64,000 nucleotides of DNA from Nigerium massiliense (GCF_000826085.1 NZ_CCYM01000003.1:682001-746000); one strand, 5' to 3'; positions 8,048-20,037 are shown, numbered from the stretch's first letter. Numbers and translations: made by a program. Notes: generated from the sequence alone by a model not told the origin.

Positions 8048-9106
8048 ATGCGCCTCGCGCTCGTGCTCGGCTCGGGCGGAGCCCGCGGCTGGGCGCACAT
8101 CGGCGCCATCCAGGAGATCGAGAGCCGCGGCCACGAGGTCGTCGGCATCGCGGGAGCGTCCATCGGTGCCCTGGTCGGCGGAGTGGCCGCCGCCGGCAAG
8201 CTCGACGAACTGGCCGAGTGGGTGACAGCGCTCACGCGCCCCGACGTGCGCCGCCTCTACGACCTGACGTTCACGGGCCCCGGGCTGCTCAAGGGCCGTC
8301 GCGTGCTCGCCGAGATCGAGAAGATCACCGGCCCGCGGGCGATCGAGGACCTCCCCTTGCCCTTCACCGCGGTCGCGGCCGACCTCGTGACCAACCGCGA
8401 GGTGTGGTTCCAGTCGGGGTCGCTGTACCTGGCGGTGCGGGCGTCCATCTCGATGCCGACGTTCTTCACCCCGGTGCTGATCGGTGAGCGCCTGCTGGCG
8501 GACGGCGGCCTGCTCAACCCGCTGCCCGTCGAACCGACGCTCGCGCTGCCCTCGGACGCGACCATCGCCGTCAACCTCAACGCCGCGCCGGGCAGGTCGC
8601 CGCATGAGATCCTGGTCGACCGCATCGAGGCCGACCGCGGGCCGATGGTCGAACGGGTGGCGTCCACGGCGCACCGCAACGTGGAGAAGCTGACCGGTTC
8701 GCTGGCCGACAGCGAGTTCTTCCAGCGGCTCGAGCGTGGCTGGGAGCGGCTGCGGCCGGGCAGCGAGCGGACGGCCCTGCCGGACGAGTTGCCCGAGGAC
8801 CTGCGCGAGGAGGGCGAGCCGACAGCCCAGACCGTCCGGCCGCGCGACGACGGCCCGGTGACGAAGTCCGCGGATGTCCAGGCGAGCCCGCTGCCGAGCG
8901 GGTTGAGCACCATGGAGGTCATCGACCTGTCGATCTCGTCGATGCAGCGCATCATCGCCCGCTACCGTGCCGCCGCGAACCCGGTGACGGCCACGGTCGA
9001 CATCCCGCGCGACGAGGTCGGCACCCTCGACTTCCACGAGGGCGCCAAGATGATCGAACTCGGTCGCACCAAGACCGCCGAGGTGTTGGACGCCGCGGGG
9101 CTGTGA
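8048..9106 (+). CDS. Patatin-like phospholipase family protein (RssA type)
   Basis: A 352-residue serine hydrolase. The oxyanion loop GSGGARGW is at residues 8-15, the nucleophile elbow GASIG has Ser38, and the catalytic Asp is Asp152 in [10 protein letters not shown], so the Ser-Asp dyad is complete. The patatin fold covers residues 1-190. The rest is an Arg/Glu-rich helical tail with a low-complexity linker (about 250-285) and a C-terminal domain ending [14 protein letters not shown], which is longer than the minimal RssA. It probably acts on lipid acyl esters; the substrate is unknown. The CGGAGAACACC ribosome-binding site supports the ATG. Confidence 0.9.
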   Translation: MRLALVLGSGGARGWAHIGAIQEIESRGHEVVGIAGASIGALVGGVAAAGKLDELAEWVTALTRPDVRRLYDLTFTGPGLLKGRRVLAEIEKITGPRAIEDLPLPFTAVAADLVTNREVWFQSGSLYLAVRASISMPTFFTPVLIGERLLADGGLLNPLPVEPTLALPSDATIAVNLNAAPGRSPHEILVDRIEADRGPMVERVASTAHRNVEKLTGSLADSEFFQRLERGWERLRPGSERTALPDELPEDLREEGEPTAQTVRPRDDGPVTKSADVQASPLPSGLSTMEVIDLSISSMQRIIARYRAAANPVTATVDIPRDEVGTLDFHEGAKMIELGRTKTAEVLDAAGL

Positions 9107-9248
9107 CCCGGCCCAACGCGTCGGGCGGGCCGTGACGCGATCGAGCCCGCCGTCTGCCGTGACCAGGGCCCGGCCATGGCCTAGCGTGGGCGCGAGGGTG
9201 CTCGCTCGACGGGCGGGCGCTCAGCGATCGGCCCAGAAAGAAGGATCC

Positions 9249-9908
9249 ATGCTCAGCAAGCGCGACGTCGCCCAGATGATCGACCACACCCTGCTCAAGC
9301 CGGAGGCGACCCCCGATCAGGTGGACGCCCTGCTCGCCGAGGCCGCCGAGCTCGGCACCTACTCGGTGTGCATCTCCCCCTCGCAGCTGCCCGTGCGGCC
9401 GTCCGGCGGGGTCAAGGTCGCCACGGTGTGCGGGTTCCCGTCCGGCGCCGTCGCCAGCGTCGCCAAGGCCGCGGACGCCGCCGAGTCGGTCGAGCGCGGC
9501 GCCGACGAAGTCGACATGGTCATCAACCTGGCGTTCGCCAAGACCGGCGCCTGGGACGACCTGGAGGCGGACATCAGGGCCGTCCGCGAGGCCGCGCCGA
9601 AACCCGTCGTGCTCAAGGTGATCATCGAGTCGGCCGCCTTGACGGACGACGAGATCGTTGCCGCCTGTCAGGCCGCGGAGCGTGCGGGCGCCGACTTCGT
9701 CAAGACGTCCACGGGCTTCCACCCCGCCGGCGGCGCGAGCGTCGAGGCCGTGCGGCTGATGGCACAGACCGTCGGCGGACGGCTGGGCGTGAAGGCGTCC
9801 GGCGGCATCCGCGACGCCAAGACCGCCCTGGCGATGATCGAGGCCGGCGCGACCAGGCTGGGCCTGTCCAGCTCCCGGGCCGTCCTCGACGGCCTCGACG
9901 AGGCCTGA
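9249..9908 (+). CDS. deoC: Deoxyribose-phosphate aldolase
   Basis: A 219-residue class I aldolase that splits 2-deoxyribose-5-phosphate into acetaldehyde and glyceraldehyde-3-phosphate in deoxynucleoside breakdown. The Schiff-base lysine is Lys152 (DFVKTSTGF). The second active-site lysine is Lys182 in [10 protein letters not shown], and Asp89 lies in [20 protein letters not shown] at the N-terminus is diagnostic. A clear AAGAAGGA ribosome-binding site precedes the ATG at 9249, which rules out the longer open frame upstream. Beta-glucosidase and glycerate kinase follow on the same strand, so this stretch is a small sugar-catabolism cluster, although no shared regulator is seen. Confidence 0.95.
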   Translation: MLSKRDVAQMIDHTLLKPEATPDQVDALLAEAAELGTYSVCISPSQLPVRPSGGVKVATVCGFPSGAVASVAKAADAAESVERGADEVDMVINLAFAKTGAWDDLEADIRAVREAAPKPVVLKVIIESAALTDDEIVAACQAAERAGADFVKTSTGFHPAGGASVEAVRLMAQTVGGRLGVKASGGIRDAKTALAMIEAGATRLGLSSSRAVLDGLDEA

Positions 9909-9991
9909 CCCGACCAGCCTTCCGGGCGCGGCGGGGCGCGCGTTCGGTAGGGTGACCGCACCCACGTCCCGCGTCGGCGAAGGAGCCCACG

Positions 9992-12268
9992 ATGAGCGAC
10001 CTGCCCTACCGCAACCCTGGCCTCAGCATCGACGAGCGCGTCGACGACCTGCTGTCCCGCCTCACGCTGGAGGAGAAGGCGGCCCAGCTCACCCAGTACT
10101 TCTACTTCGGCTCGATGGGGGCTGTCGCCGGGACGCTGGAGGACCTGTCCGGGCTGCCGCCGGAGCAGCGCGAGCTGGCCGAGCAGGCCCGGATGGTCGA
10201 GGGGGTGCTGGACGCCGGCGGCGCGGGGGCGCTGCTGTTCGTCAAGGACGCCGCCACCGCCAACCGGCTGCAGCGCCGCGCGATCGCCGGCAACCGACAC
10301 GGCATCCCGGTGTTCTTCGGGTTCGACGTCATCCACGGGATGCGGACGATCATGCCGGCGCCGATCGCCGTCGCGGCGTCCTGGGACCCCCAGACCGCCG
10401 AGGACGGCCAGCGCGTCGCGGCCCGCGAGGCCCGCGCCGCCGGCATCCACTGGACGTTCGCGCCGATGGTCGACATCGCCCGCGACCCGCGGTGGGGCCG
10501 CATGGTCGAGGGCGCCGGGGAGAACCCGACGCTGGGGGCGGCGATGGCGGCCGCCCAGGTCCGCGGGTTCCAGGGCGACCTCGGTCCCGAGAGCGTTCTG
10601 GCCGGCCCCAAGCACTTCGCCGGCTACGGCGCCCCGCTGGGCGGGCGCGACTACGACGACGTCGACCTGTCCGACCGGGCGCTGTGGAACGTCTACCTGC
10701 CGCCGTTCCGGGCGGCGATCGAGGCGGGCGCGGCGAACATCATGAGCGCCTACATGGACCTCAACGGCGTCCCCGCCTCGGGTAACCGGTGGCTGCTCAC
10801 GGAGGTGCTGCGCGACGCGTTCGGCTTCAAGGGGTTCGTCGTGTCGGACGCCAACGCCGTCCGCTCGATGGTCACCCAGCACTTCGCCCGCGACCTGGCC
10901 GAGGCGGGCGCCGCCGCCATCAACGCCGGTCTCGACCTGGAGATGTGCATGGAAGACCCGGCCTACGCGCACCTTCCGGAGGCCGTCGCGGCCGGCCGGG
11001 TCAGGGAAGAGGCCATCGACGCCGCGGTGCGCCGGGTGCTGGCGGTGAAGTTCCGGCTGGGGCTGTTCGAGCAGCCCTTCGCCGACGAGGACGCAGCGGC
11101 CGTCCTCGACGCCCCCGAACACCGCGCGGTCGCCCGCCGGGCCGCGGAGAAGTCGCTGGTGCTGCTGAAGAACGACGGCGTCCTGCCGCTGGACCCGGCC
11201 ACGCTGGAGTCGGTCGCCGTCATCGGGCAGCTCGCGGCGAGCAAGCGGGACACCCTCGGTCCGTGGGTGTTCGACCACGACACCGACGAGACCGTCACGA
11301 TCCTGAAGGGCCTGCGAAGCCGCCTCGGCGGGGCGGTGCGGGTGGAGCACGCCGACGGGGCGTCCGTGCCGGCGCGGGTGTTCCCGTCGATGTTCGACGA
11401 CATGGATCTGTCTTCGCAGAACACGCCCGAGGGCTACGACGAGGACGCGGCGATCGAGGAGGCCGTCCGGCTGGCCGCCGACAGCGACGTCGCCGTGGTC
11501 GTGGTCGGGCAGCGGCAGAACCAGATCGGTGAGAAGGCGTCCGTCAGCACGCTCGACCTCCCCGGACGCCAACTGGAGCAACTGCAGCGCATCGTCGCGA
11601 CCGGCACGCCCGTGGTGCTGCTGGTGATGTCGGGACGTCCGCTCGACCTGCGCTGGGCCGACGAGCATGTGCCCGCCATCCTGCAGGTCTGGTACCCCGG
11701 CACCCGCGGTGGCGAGGCCGTGGCGGCCGCCCTGGTCGGCGACGTCTCCCCAGCCGGACGCCTGCCGATGACCTGGCCGCGGCACGTCGGCCAGGTGCCG
11801 ATGGTGCTCGACCACAACGTCACCTTCGAGCCGCAGAGCCAGGGCCGGCGGTACTGGGACGAGGAGTCCACGCCGCTGTACCCGTTCGGGCACGGGCTGA
11901 GCTACGCGACCTTCGAGTACGGGACGCCGACGCTCGACCGCGCGCGCATCGCGGTCGGCGAGACGGCGACGGTGTCGGTGGACGTGACCAACGCTTCCGA
12001 TCGCGACGCCGACGAGGTGGTGCAGCTTTACATCCACCAGCGCCACGGAACGACGACCCGGCCGATCCGGGAGCTGAAGGGGTTCCAGCGGGTGACCATC
12101 GGCGCCGGGCAGACCCGCACCGTGATGTTCGCCCTCGGGCCCGATCAGCTGCGGTACTGGTCGGCCGTCGAGCGCGACTGGGTGCAGGACGCCACGGTCG
12201 TCGAGGTGCTGGTCGGCGGCACCTCGCGCCTGGACGCCCCGATCACCCTGGAGGTGACGGACGCCTGA
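9992..12268 (+). CDS. Glycoside hydrolase family 3 beta-glucosidase
   Basis: A 758-residue GH3 enzyme of BglX-like architecture: the (beta/alpha)8 domain (about 15-360), the alpha/beta sandwich (about 400-620) and a fibronectin-III-like domain (about 660-755, starting near ETATVSVDVTNASDRDADEV). The catalytic nucleophile is Asp286 in GFVVSDANAV, and substrate-binding GPKHFAGYGAP is at about 205. No signal peptide is visible (MSDLPYRNPGLSIDERVDDL), so it should act in the cytoplasm on imported beta-glucosides or xylosides. A TAGGGT -10-like box at 9947 and the GAAGGAG ribosome-binding site define the start. A truncated second GH3 relic occurs at 54272-55048. Confidence 0.93.
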   Translation: MSDLPYRNPGLSIDERVDDLLSRLTLEEKAAQLTQYFYFGSMGAVAGTLEDLSGLPPEQRELAEQARMVEGVLDAGGAGALLFVKDAATANRLQRRAIAGNRHGIPVFFGFDVIHGMRTIMPAPIAVAASWDPQTAEDGQRVAAREARAAGIHWTFAPMVDIARDPRWGRMVEGAGENPTLGAAMAAAQVRGFQGDLGPESVLAGPKHFAGYGAPLGGRDYDDVDLSDRALWNVYLPPFRAAIEAGAANIMSAYMDLNGVPASGNRWLLTEVLRDAFGFKGFVVSDANAVRSMVTQHFARDLAEAGAAAINAGLDLEMCMEDPAYAHLPEAVAAGRVREEAIDAAVRRVLAVKFRLGLFEQPFADEDAAAVLDAPEHRAVARRAAEKSLVLLKNDGVLPLDPATLESVAVIGQLAASKRDTLGPWVFDHDTDETVTILKGLRSRLGGAVRVEHADGASVPARVFPSMFDDMDLSSQNTPEGYDEDAAIEEAVRLAADSDVAVVVVGQRQNQIGEKASVSTLDLPGRQLEQLQRIVATGTPVVLLVMSGRPLDLRWADEHVPAILQVWYPGTRGGEAVAAALVGDVSPAGRLPMTWPRHVGQVPMVLDHNVTFEPQSQGRRYWDEESTPLYPFGHGLSYATFEYGTPTLDRARIAVGETATVSVDVTNASDRDADEVVQLYIHQRHGTTTRPIRELKGFQRVTIGAGQTRTVMFALGPDQLRYWSAVERDWVQDATVVEVLVGGTSRLDAPITLEVTDA

Positions 12269-12393
12269 GGGGCGCTGTGACCTCGGCACGGGCGCCCCGT
12301 CGGGCCCGTCGAACACCCCGCACACCCGTCGCCCCGCCCGGCCTCCCGAAGCCGTTCCCACAACGCCCGACGCCCGGAGAGGAGCGTGCCGGT

Positions 12394-13542
12394 ATGAAGG
12401 TCGTGATCGCCCCGGACTCGTTCAAGGAGTCCCTGACGGCCCGCCAGGTCGCGGAGAACCTCCGCGACGGGCTCGCCGCGGTGTGGCCGGACGCCGAGTA
12501 CGTCCTGGTCCCGATGGCCGACGGCGGCGAGGGAACCGTCCAGTCGCTGGTGGACGCCACGGGCGGGCGCCGCATGACCGTGCCGGTCAGCGACCCGCTG
12601 GGCCGGCCGGTCGAGGCGTCCTTCGGGGTGCTGGGCGGCGGGGACGTCGCGGTCCTGGAGATGGCGGCCGCCAGCGGGCTCGAGCTGCTCGAGCCCGGCG
12701 AGCGCGACCCGCTGGGGGCCAGCACGTACGGCACCGGCCAGCTCATCACCGCGGCGCTGCACACCGGGACGCGGCGCATCATCGTCGGCATCGGCGGCAG
12801 CGCCACCAACGACGGCGGCGCCGGCATGGTGCAGGCGCTCGGCGGCCGGCTGGTGGACGCCTCCGGCGCCGACCTCTCCCCCGGCGGCGCCGCCCTGGCC
12901 GAACTGGCGCACATCGACCTGTCCGGCCTGCCGGAGCGGCTGCGCGCGGTCGAGATCGTCGTGGCCTGCGACGTCGACAACCCGCTGACGGGCCCGCGCG
13001 GGGCGTCCCGCGTCTTCGGCAGGCAGAAGGGCGCGGACCCGCAGATGATCGAGCAGCTGGACGCCGCGCTCGGCACGCTCGCCCGGGTGATCCGCGCCGA
13101 CCTCGGCGTCGACATCGAGGACGTCCCGGGCGCCGGGGCGGCGGGCGGGCTCGGCGGCGGCCTCCTGGCGTTCCTCGGCGCGGACCTGCAGCGCGGCATC
13201 GACATCGTCATCGAACACACCGCGCTGGTGGACGCGGTCGCCGGCGCCGACCTCGTGATCACCGGTGAGGGCGCCCTGGACAGCCAGACCCGCTACGGCA
13301 AGACCCCGGCCGGGGTCGCGCGGGTGGCGAAGGAGCGCGGCGTTCCGGTCGTCGCGGTGGCCGGCAGCGTCGGGGACGACGCCGGCGCCCTGCTGGGCGA
13401 CGTCTTCGACGCGATCGTGCCGATCGTGCCCGGGCCCTGCGAACTGGCGGATGCGCTGGCCGCGGGCCCGGCCAACCTGCGCCGCGCCGGCGAGCAGATC
13501 GGACGCCTGCTGCGCCTCGGCGGCGCCCCTGTGGGGCGCTGA
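12394..13542 (+). CDS. Glycerate kinase (GlxK/GarK family)
   Basis: A 382-residue type-2 glycerate kinase. It starts MKVVIAPDSFKESLTARQVA and has the family segments PMADGGEGTVQSLV (about 45-58), GIGGSATNDGGAGMVQALGG (about 130-150) and LVITGEGALDSQTRYGKTP (about 288-306). It phosphorylates D-glycerate, most likely at position 2, and feeds glycolysis. A GGAGAGGAG ribosome-binding site lies before the ATG at 12394; the frame is open upstream but has no other supported start. It probably shares a transcript with the GH3 gene (125-base gap). Confidence 0.93.
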   Translation: MKVVIAPDSFKESLTARQVAENLRDGLAAVWPDAEYVLVPMADGGEGTVQSLVDATGGRRMTVPVSDPLGRPVEASFGVLGGGDVAVLEMAAASGLELLEPGERDPLGASTYGTGQLITAALHTGTRRIIVGIGGSATNDGGAGMVQALGGRLVDASGADLSPGGAALAELAHIDLSGLPERLRAVEIVVACDVDNPLTGPRGASRVFGRQKGADPQMIEQLDAALGTLARVIRADLGVDIEDVPGAGAAGGLGGGLLAFLGADLQRGIDIVIEHTALVDAVAGADLVITGEGALDSQTRYGKTPAGVARVAKERGVPVVAVAGSVGDDAGALLGDVFDAIVPIVPGPCELADALAAGPANLRRAGEQIGRLLRLGGAPVGR

Positions 13543-13588
13543 CCCGCCGGCGTCCGGCGCGAGACCGGGACACCGCTCGGGCGTCCGG

Positions 13589-15421
<1,833 letters not shown>

Positions 15422-15602
15422 GCTCTCTTCCAACGATCAGTCGGCGGTGGACGCCTGGAGTTCCCATCGTCTCACGCACCACGTGGGCCGTCCCCGGTCC
15501 CCCAGACGGCGGCCGCCGACGGGACGAGCGCCGGGCGGAGACGTCCGGGCATGACACGACGCCGCCTCACCCGAGCGGACGAGACGACGTCGAGAAGCTG
15601 GA

Positions 15603-15863
15603 TCAGAGCGCGGCGGCCTTGGCGGCGATGGCCGACTTTCGGTTCGCAGCCTGGTTCTTGTGGATGACGCCCTTGGACGCAGCCTTGTCGAGCGCGCGGC
15701 ACGCGACGCGCGACAGCTCCTGCGCCTTCTCGGTATCCCCCGCCTCGGCAGCTTCCCGGAACTTACGCACGTTGGTGCGCAGAGCGGACTTCACAGCCTT
15801 GTTGCGCAGGCGCGCCTTCTCGTTGGTGAGAATCCGCTTCTTCTGGGATTTGATGTTCGCCAC
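15603..15863 (-). CDS. rpsT: 30S ribosomal protein S20
   Basis: An 86-residue basic helical protein of standard S20 length. It begins with GTG as [20 protein letters not shown] and ends [15 protein letters not shown]. It binds 16S rRNA in the body of the small subunit. The frame is open upstream of the GTG, but the family start is clear. It has its own promoter (15923-15952) and a short 5' UTR that contains a GCGCC/GGCGC hairpin at 15899-15914, a possible site for autogenous control. A 181-base gap with no recognisable feature separates it from lepA. Confidence 0.97.
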   Translation of the reverse strand: MANIKSQKKRILTNEKARLRNKAVKSALRTNVRKFREAAEAGDTEKAQELSRVACRALDKAASKGVIHKNQAANRKSAIAAKAAAL

Positions 15864-15922
15864 GGACAAACCTTCGTGTTGATCGGAAAAGGTGGGTTGC
15901 GCCACGGCAGGCGCAATAGGTC

Positions 15923-15952
15923 ACTTTAGCAGCGCCGCTCGGCTGCTCCCAA
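15923..15952 (-). promoter_or_regulatory. rpsT promoter
   Basis: On the minus strand, -35 TTGGGA (15947-15952), an 18-base spacer and -10 TAAAGT (15923-15928) form a good housekeeping-sigma promoter. The start would be near 15916, giving a 5' UTR of about 50 nt. Confidence 0.7.
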
Positions 15953-15967
15953 ATCATCGGGCGTCCC

Positions 15968-16975
15968 TCAGCCGCCGAAGGAGCCGTCGGGACGCCGGCC
16001 GTGGTGGGACGACACCTCCAGCACCATCGCCTCCAGCGAGTATTCCGGGTCGCCGGAGGCGCCCTTCACCTCCGCGTCCACCCGCGCCACGCACTGCAGC
16101 GCCAGCGCGACGCCTCGGGGCGTCCAGTCGCGCGACCACTTCGACAGGTCACGCACCTTGAACGGCGGGACGCCGATCTGCCGGGCCACGTCGGCGTCGC
16201 GGATGCGGGCGTCGCGCGCGTCGAGGTACTTGCCCATGTTGCGCAGCCCAGACGCCATCGCGCTCGTCAGGAGCACTGCGGCCACGCCGTTCTCCAGCGC
16301 CCAGCGCAACTGCCCGAGCGCCTCGTTGCGGCGCCCGGCCATCACGGCGTCCGCGACGTTGAAGCTGGTCACGTCGGCGCGGCCGGCGAAGTAGCGGCGC
16401 ACCGCCGCGTCGGTGATGGTCGCGTCGTCGGCGTCGGCGAGCAACTGCCGCACGGCCGCGGCCACCCCGCGCGCGTCGTTGCCGAGCGCCCCCACGAGCG
16501 TCGCCGCCGTGGACGGCTCGAGCCGACCGCCGGCCCGTCGCGCCTCAGCCACGGCGAACTGCGGCAGCTCCCACGGCTTGATCGCCGGGCAGTCGACGAC
16601 CTGCACGCGCGCCTTCTTCAGCTTGTCGAGCAGGCCCTTGCCCTTGTTGCCACCGCTGTGCACCAGGGCGAGCGCGAGATCGTCCACAGGGGTCGCGACG
16701 AGCGCGAGGACGTGGTCGACGAGGTCTGGGGGCAGGTCGGCCAGGTTCTCGACCACCACGACGGACGCCTCCGCGAACAGCGAGCCGCCGGTGACCTCGG
16801 TCAGCGCGCCGGCGTCGAGGGTGGACGCCTCGACCTTCGTCACCGAGGCGTCCGGGCGCTCCGTGCGCGCCTGCTCGACGAACCGCGCGACGGCCCGCTC
16901 CGCCAACAGCCCCTCGGGCCCGCTGATCAGGACGACGCGTCCGAACACTGGCTGGTTCTCCACGCCCCACAGCAT
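15968..16975 (-). CDS. holA: DNA polymerase III subunit delta
   Basis: A 335-residue clamp-loader delta subunit. Features are the N-terminal nucleotide-binding-fold segment VFGRVVLISGPEGLLAERAV, LVHSGGNKGKGLLDKLKK (about 105-122) and the long helical collar domain ending SLEAMVLEVSSHHGRRPDGS. Delta opens the beta sliding clamp. The gene keeps the usual order comEA-comEC-holA-rpsT-lepA in broad outline, although ETF, gdhA and an accessory operon now separate it from comEC. An ATG at 16973-16975 was chosen; a GTG four codons later is also possible. Confidence 0.93.
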   Translation of the reverse strand: MLWGVENQPVFGRVVLISGPEGLLAERAVARFVEQARTERPDASVTKVEASTLDAGALTEVTGGSLFAEASVVVVENLADLPPDLVDHVLALVATPVDDLALALVHSGGNKGKGLLDKLKKARVQVVDCPAIKPWELPQFAVAEARRAGGRLEPSTAATLVGALGNDARGVAAAVRQLLADADDATITDAAVRRYFAGRADVTSFNVADAVMAGRRNEALGQLRWALENGVAAVLLTSAMASGLRNMGKYLDARDARIRDADVARQIGVPPFKVRDLSKWSRDWTPRGVALALQCVARVDAEVKGASGDPEYSLEAMVLEVSSHHGRRPDGSFGG

Positions 16976-17134
16976 GCCAGCCGCCGCCGACATTCCCCTC
17001 GCGCGCCGGTGCGAGCGCCACGCCGTCTCGGTCGCACGACACGTCGCCCTCCCCTCGCGCGCCGGGGTGGCCCCCAAGGTCCGGCTGATGGGCCGAGCGG
17101 TGGCGCAGGTCTCGGTTTCACTACGATCCGCCGC

Positions 17135-18607
17135 ATGTCGAACCAGGGAGAGGGCCCGATCGAGGCCGCGACCGGCACCGCCGAAGGAGGCCTCGTCCGG
17201 GGCCTGACCAGCGCTCAGATCGCCATGATCGGGCTGTCCGGAGCGCTGGGAACGGGCCTGTTCCTCGGCTCCAGCTCGATGATCGCGGCCGCCGGGCCAG
17301 GCGTCATCGTCTCCTACACCTTGACCGGCCTCCTCGCGTTGGTGGTCGTCTGGTGCCTCGCCGAGATGACCGTCACGCACCCGGTGGCCGGCGGTTTCGG
17401 AGCCGTCGCGCACGCCTACCTCGGCCCCTTGGGCGGGTGGCTGATGCGGTGGAACGTGGCGATCGTCATGTGCATCGCCGTGGGCGCGGAGGTCGTCGCG
17501 ACGGGCGGCTACATCAGCTACTGGTGGCCGCAGGTCCCCATCGGGGTCGGGACGGTCCTCGCGTCCGCCCTCATCATCACGATCAACCTCGCCACCGTGA
17601 AGGCCTACGGCACCAGCGAGTACTGGTTCAGCGTCATCAAGGTCGCCATGGTGGTGATCTTCATCGTGCTCGGTGTGGTGCTCATCTTCTTCGGGGCACC
17701 GGGACGCCCGGCCGTCGGGCTCGGCAACCTCACCGCACACGGCGGGTTCGCCCCGTTCGGCGTCGGCGGCATCCTGATCGCGGCGGTGATGGGCATCTTC
17801 AGTTTCGGGGGTATCGAGAACGTCGCCGTGGCCGCGGCCGAGAGCGAGACCCCCCGCCGCGACGTCCCTCGGGCGGCGCGGGCCATGATCCTGCGGCTCG
17901 TGATGTTCTACGTGGTGGCGGTCGCCATCGTCGTCACGCTGCAGCCGTGGACGGTGACCGCCGCCAGCGAGGGCACCGTGCTGGAGAGCCCGTTCGTCCG
18001 CGTCCTCGACCAGGTGAACGTGCCGCAGGCCGCCAACATCATGAACTTCGTGCTGATCACCGCGGCGCTGTCGTCGGCGAACGGCTGCCTGTACGCGTCC
18101 GCGCGCATGCTGCACTCGCTGTCGCGCGACGGGCTGGCGCCCGCGGCCCTCGGGCGGACCTCGTCGCACGGCGCGCCGCGGGCGGCCGTCGCGGCGGCCG
18201 GTCTGGGCATGGTGATCGCGTCCGTGCTGGCGATCGTGTCGCCCGACCAGGCGTTCCAGACCCTGTTCGGGGTGCTGGTCTTCGGCCTGCTGACGACGTG
18301 GACGCTGACGATCTGCAGCTTCCTCGCGTTCCGCCGGCGCCGCGCCGCCCTGGGCCTGCCGCCGGCGCCGGCCCGGCTGTTCGGCGGAGTCGTGACGGCG
18401 GTGATCGCGCTGGCGTGCATCGCCGCGGCGTACGTCGCGCTCGCGTTCATCCCCGGGCTGGCGGTGGCCCTGCCGACCGGCATCCCCTACGTGGTGATCC
18501 TGCTCGTCGGCTACGCGCTCGTCCGGCGCCGCATCACGAGCTTCCCGCCGTCGGTGCTGGATCGCGAGCTGGCCGCCCGTGAGCGTGGCGAGGAGCCCGT
18601 CCACTGA
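17135..18607 (+). CDS. Amino acid permease (APC superfamily)
   Basis: A 490-residue transporter with about 12 membrane segments. The AAT-family N-terminal motif appears as IAMIGLSGALGTGLFLGSSS (about residues 29-48), and the FSFGGIENVAVAAAESETP segment corresponds to the equivalent loop of the first permease at 6450-7868. The two differ enough to be different subfamilies. GABA or branched-chain/aromatic substrates are possible, but nothing decides. The start ATG at 17135 is preceded by weak signals only. It is divergent from holA and convergent with the TetR gene, 13 bases away. Confidence 0.9.
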   Translation: MSNQGEGPIEAATGTAEGGLVRGLTSAQIAMIGLSGALGTGLFLGSSSMIAAAGPGVIVSYTLTGLLALVVVWCLAEMTVTHPVAGGFGAVAHAYLGPLGGWLMRWNVAIVMCIAVGAEVVATGGYISYWWPQVPIGVGTVLASALIITINLATVKAYGTSEYWFSVIKVAMVVIFIVLGVVLIFFGAPGRPAVGLGNLTAHGGFAPFGVGGILIAAVMGIFSFGGIENVAVAAAESETPRRDVPRAARAMILRLVMFYVVAVAIVVTLQPWTVTAASEGTVLESPFVRVLDQVNVPQAANIMNFVLITAALSSANGCLYASARMLHSLSRDGLAPAALGRTSSHGAPRAAVAAAGLGMVIASVLAIVSPDQAFQTLFGVLVFGLLTTWTLTICSFLAFRRRRAALGLPPAPARLFGGVVTAVIALACIAAAYVALAFIPGLAVALPTGIPYVVILLVGYALVRRRITSFPPSVLDRELAARERGEEPVH

Positions 18608-18620
18608 CCCCCACGTGCGG

Positions 18621-19250
18621 TCAATGAGCCCGGCCGTGGTCGACCAGCGGATCAGCCGAGCCCGGCGCCTCGAGAGATGTCACAGGGAGAACGATGTCGC
18701 GGAGAAACCCCATGAGTTCGCGCTCGCCAACGGCGGATTCGCGGCCGAGGATGCTTGGGGTGAACAACGCACCGACGAACAGGTCGGGCAGGTAGCGCAC
18801 CGCGACGCGGTTGATCGCCTCGCCCCTTCGAATGGCACGCGCAGCGATGGCGTCCAATGAGTGCAGGAGACCGAGGACGACCTCATCGAGCACCGACCGG
18901 AGGGCCGGGTCGCGGCGGGACGCGTCGAGAAGCGCCAAAGTGATGGCGATGTTCTGATCCGCCCGGTCCGCGACCATCTCGACGACGCGCTCCAGGTCCG
19001 TCCGAAAACTGCCGGTATCGACCTCGCCGATATCCAGACCGCCCCTCTCGGTGAGGCCCGCCACGACCAGCGTGGGCTTGTCCTTCCATTGCCGATACAA
19101 GGTGGCCTTGCTGGACTTCGTCGCCGCAGCGATCTGATCCATCGTGACAGCGTCGTAACCCTCGCCGATGACGAGGGAGGCGACCGTCTCGAGGATCTCT
19201 TGCCGACGCTTCGGGCCCAGCCTGCCCGGGCGCGCATCAGTCACTCCCAC
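18621..19250 (-). CDS. TetR/AcrR family transcriptional regulator
   Basis: A 209-residue TetR repressor. The helix-turn-helix is MDQIAAATKSSKATLYRQWKDKPTLV (about residues 37-62, given here in two overlapping parts: MDQIAAATKSSKATLYRQ and WKDKPTLV). The C-terminal ligand domain is of the TetR_C_11/16 kind, with ALRSVLDEVVLGLLHSL. It is the last gene of an operon with an SDR (5-base gap) and a DUF4334 protein. The palindrome at 20615-20638 in front of the first gene is its likely operator. GTG starts at 19250 or two codons further in are equally plausible. Confidence 0.88.
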   Translation of the reverse strand: MGVTDARPGRLGPKRRQEILETVASLVIGEGYDAVTMDQIAAATKSSKATLYRQWKDKPTLVVAGLTERGGLDIGEVDTGSFRTDLERVVEMVADRADQNIAITLALLDASRRDPALRSVLDEVVLGLLHSLDAIAARAIRRGEAINRVAVRYLPDLFVGALFTPSILGRESAVGERELMGFLRDIVLPVTSLEAPGSADPLVDHGRAH

Positions 19251-19254
19251 GTGG

Positions 19255-20037
19255 TCAACCCAGGACCGCTGACAGCCGCCACATCAATTCCGGGGAGAGT
19301 CGACGCACGAGCGCGGGGAGCACCCCGCCCGGACGGACCACGGTCTTCCCCCGCGCAAGACCCTTCTCGACGGCGTCGAGGACGGCGCCTGTGTTGGTCA
19401 TCATGGGGCTGACCCTCTTGTTGGCCAGGCGTGCGATCGCGGGCGGGCCCCCCGCGACTTGCGTCAGCAACGGGGTCTTGACCGCGCCCGGAGCGACGAG
19501 CAGGACCTGGATCCCGGCCGCCCGCTCCTCGTGGGCCAGGGTTTCGACGAAGGAGTTCGTCGCGGCCTTGCTCGCCGAGTACGACGCGAACCTCGCGGTG
19601 GGCACGTATCCCGTCAACGAACCCATGATGACGACCTGCCCGTGACCGCGCGCTCGCATGCCCGGGAGGACAGCCTCGACCACCCTCACCATGGAGCCGT
19701 AGTTGACGTCCATCACGCGCAGCGATTGGGCGGCCGGCGTGTCCGCGATCAGGCCGCCCGGCATGATGCCGACCGAGTGGAACAGGTGATCGATCGACCC
19801 AAGTTCCCGCTCGGCGAGCTCGACCAACGTGCCAGCTTCGTTGTCGCGCGCCAGGTCGGAGGCGACGGGGATCACGTCGCTGTCTGCGGCGTAGATGGCG
19901 TCGATCTGCGGATTGAGGTCGGCTGCCACGACGCGCACACCCCGCGCGCGCAGCCTGGCCACCTGCTCGGCGCCGATGCCGCTGGCGGCCCCTGTGACCA
20001 CGGCTGTGCGAATCGGTCGCGCGGGAGATGTGCTCAT
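19255..20037 (-). CDS. SDR family NAD(P)-dependent oxidoreductase
   Basis: A 260-residue classical short-chain dehydrogenase. The cofactor motif TGAASGIG is at 15-22, and the Asp ending beta-2 (Asp40) suggests NAD(H). The catalytic residues Ser140, Tyr153 and Lys157 (YSASK) are present, with Asn112. The usual NNAG is replaced by HSVG at 87-90. The C-terminal tail (LARGKTVVRPGGVLPALVRRLSPELMWRL) resembles SDRs that act on hydrophobic, steroid- or lipid-like alcohols and ketones. The ATG overlaps the DUF4334 stop by four bases (ATGA), so the two are co-translated. Confidence 0.92.
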   Translation of the reverse strand: MSTSPARPIRTAVVTGAASGIGAEQVARLRARGVRVVAADLNPQIDAIYAADSDVIPVASDLARDNEAGTLVELAERELGSIDHLFHSVGIMPGGLIADTPAAQSLRVMDVNYGSMVRVVEAVLPGMRARGHGQVVIMGSLTGYVPTARFASYSASKAATNSFVETLAHEERAAGIQVLLVAPGAVKTPLLTQVAGGPPAIARLANKRVSPMMTNTGAVLDAVEKGLARGKTVVRPGGVLPALVRRLSPELMWRLSAVLG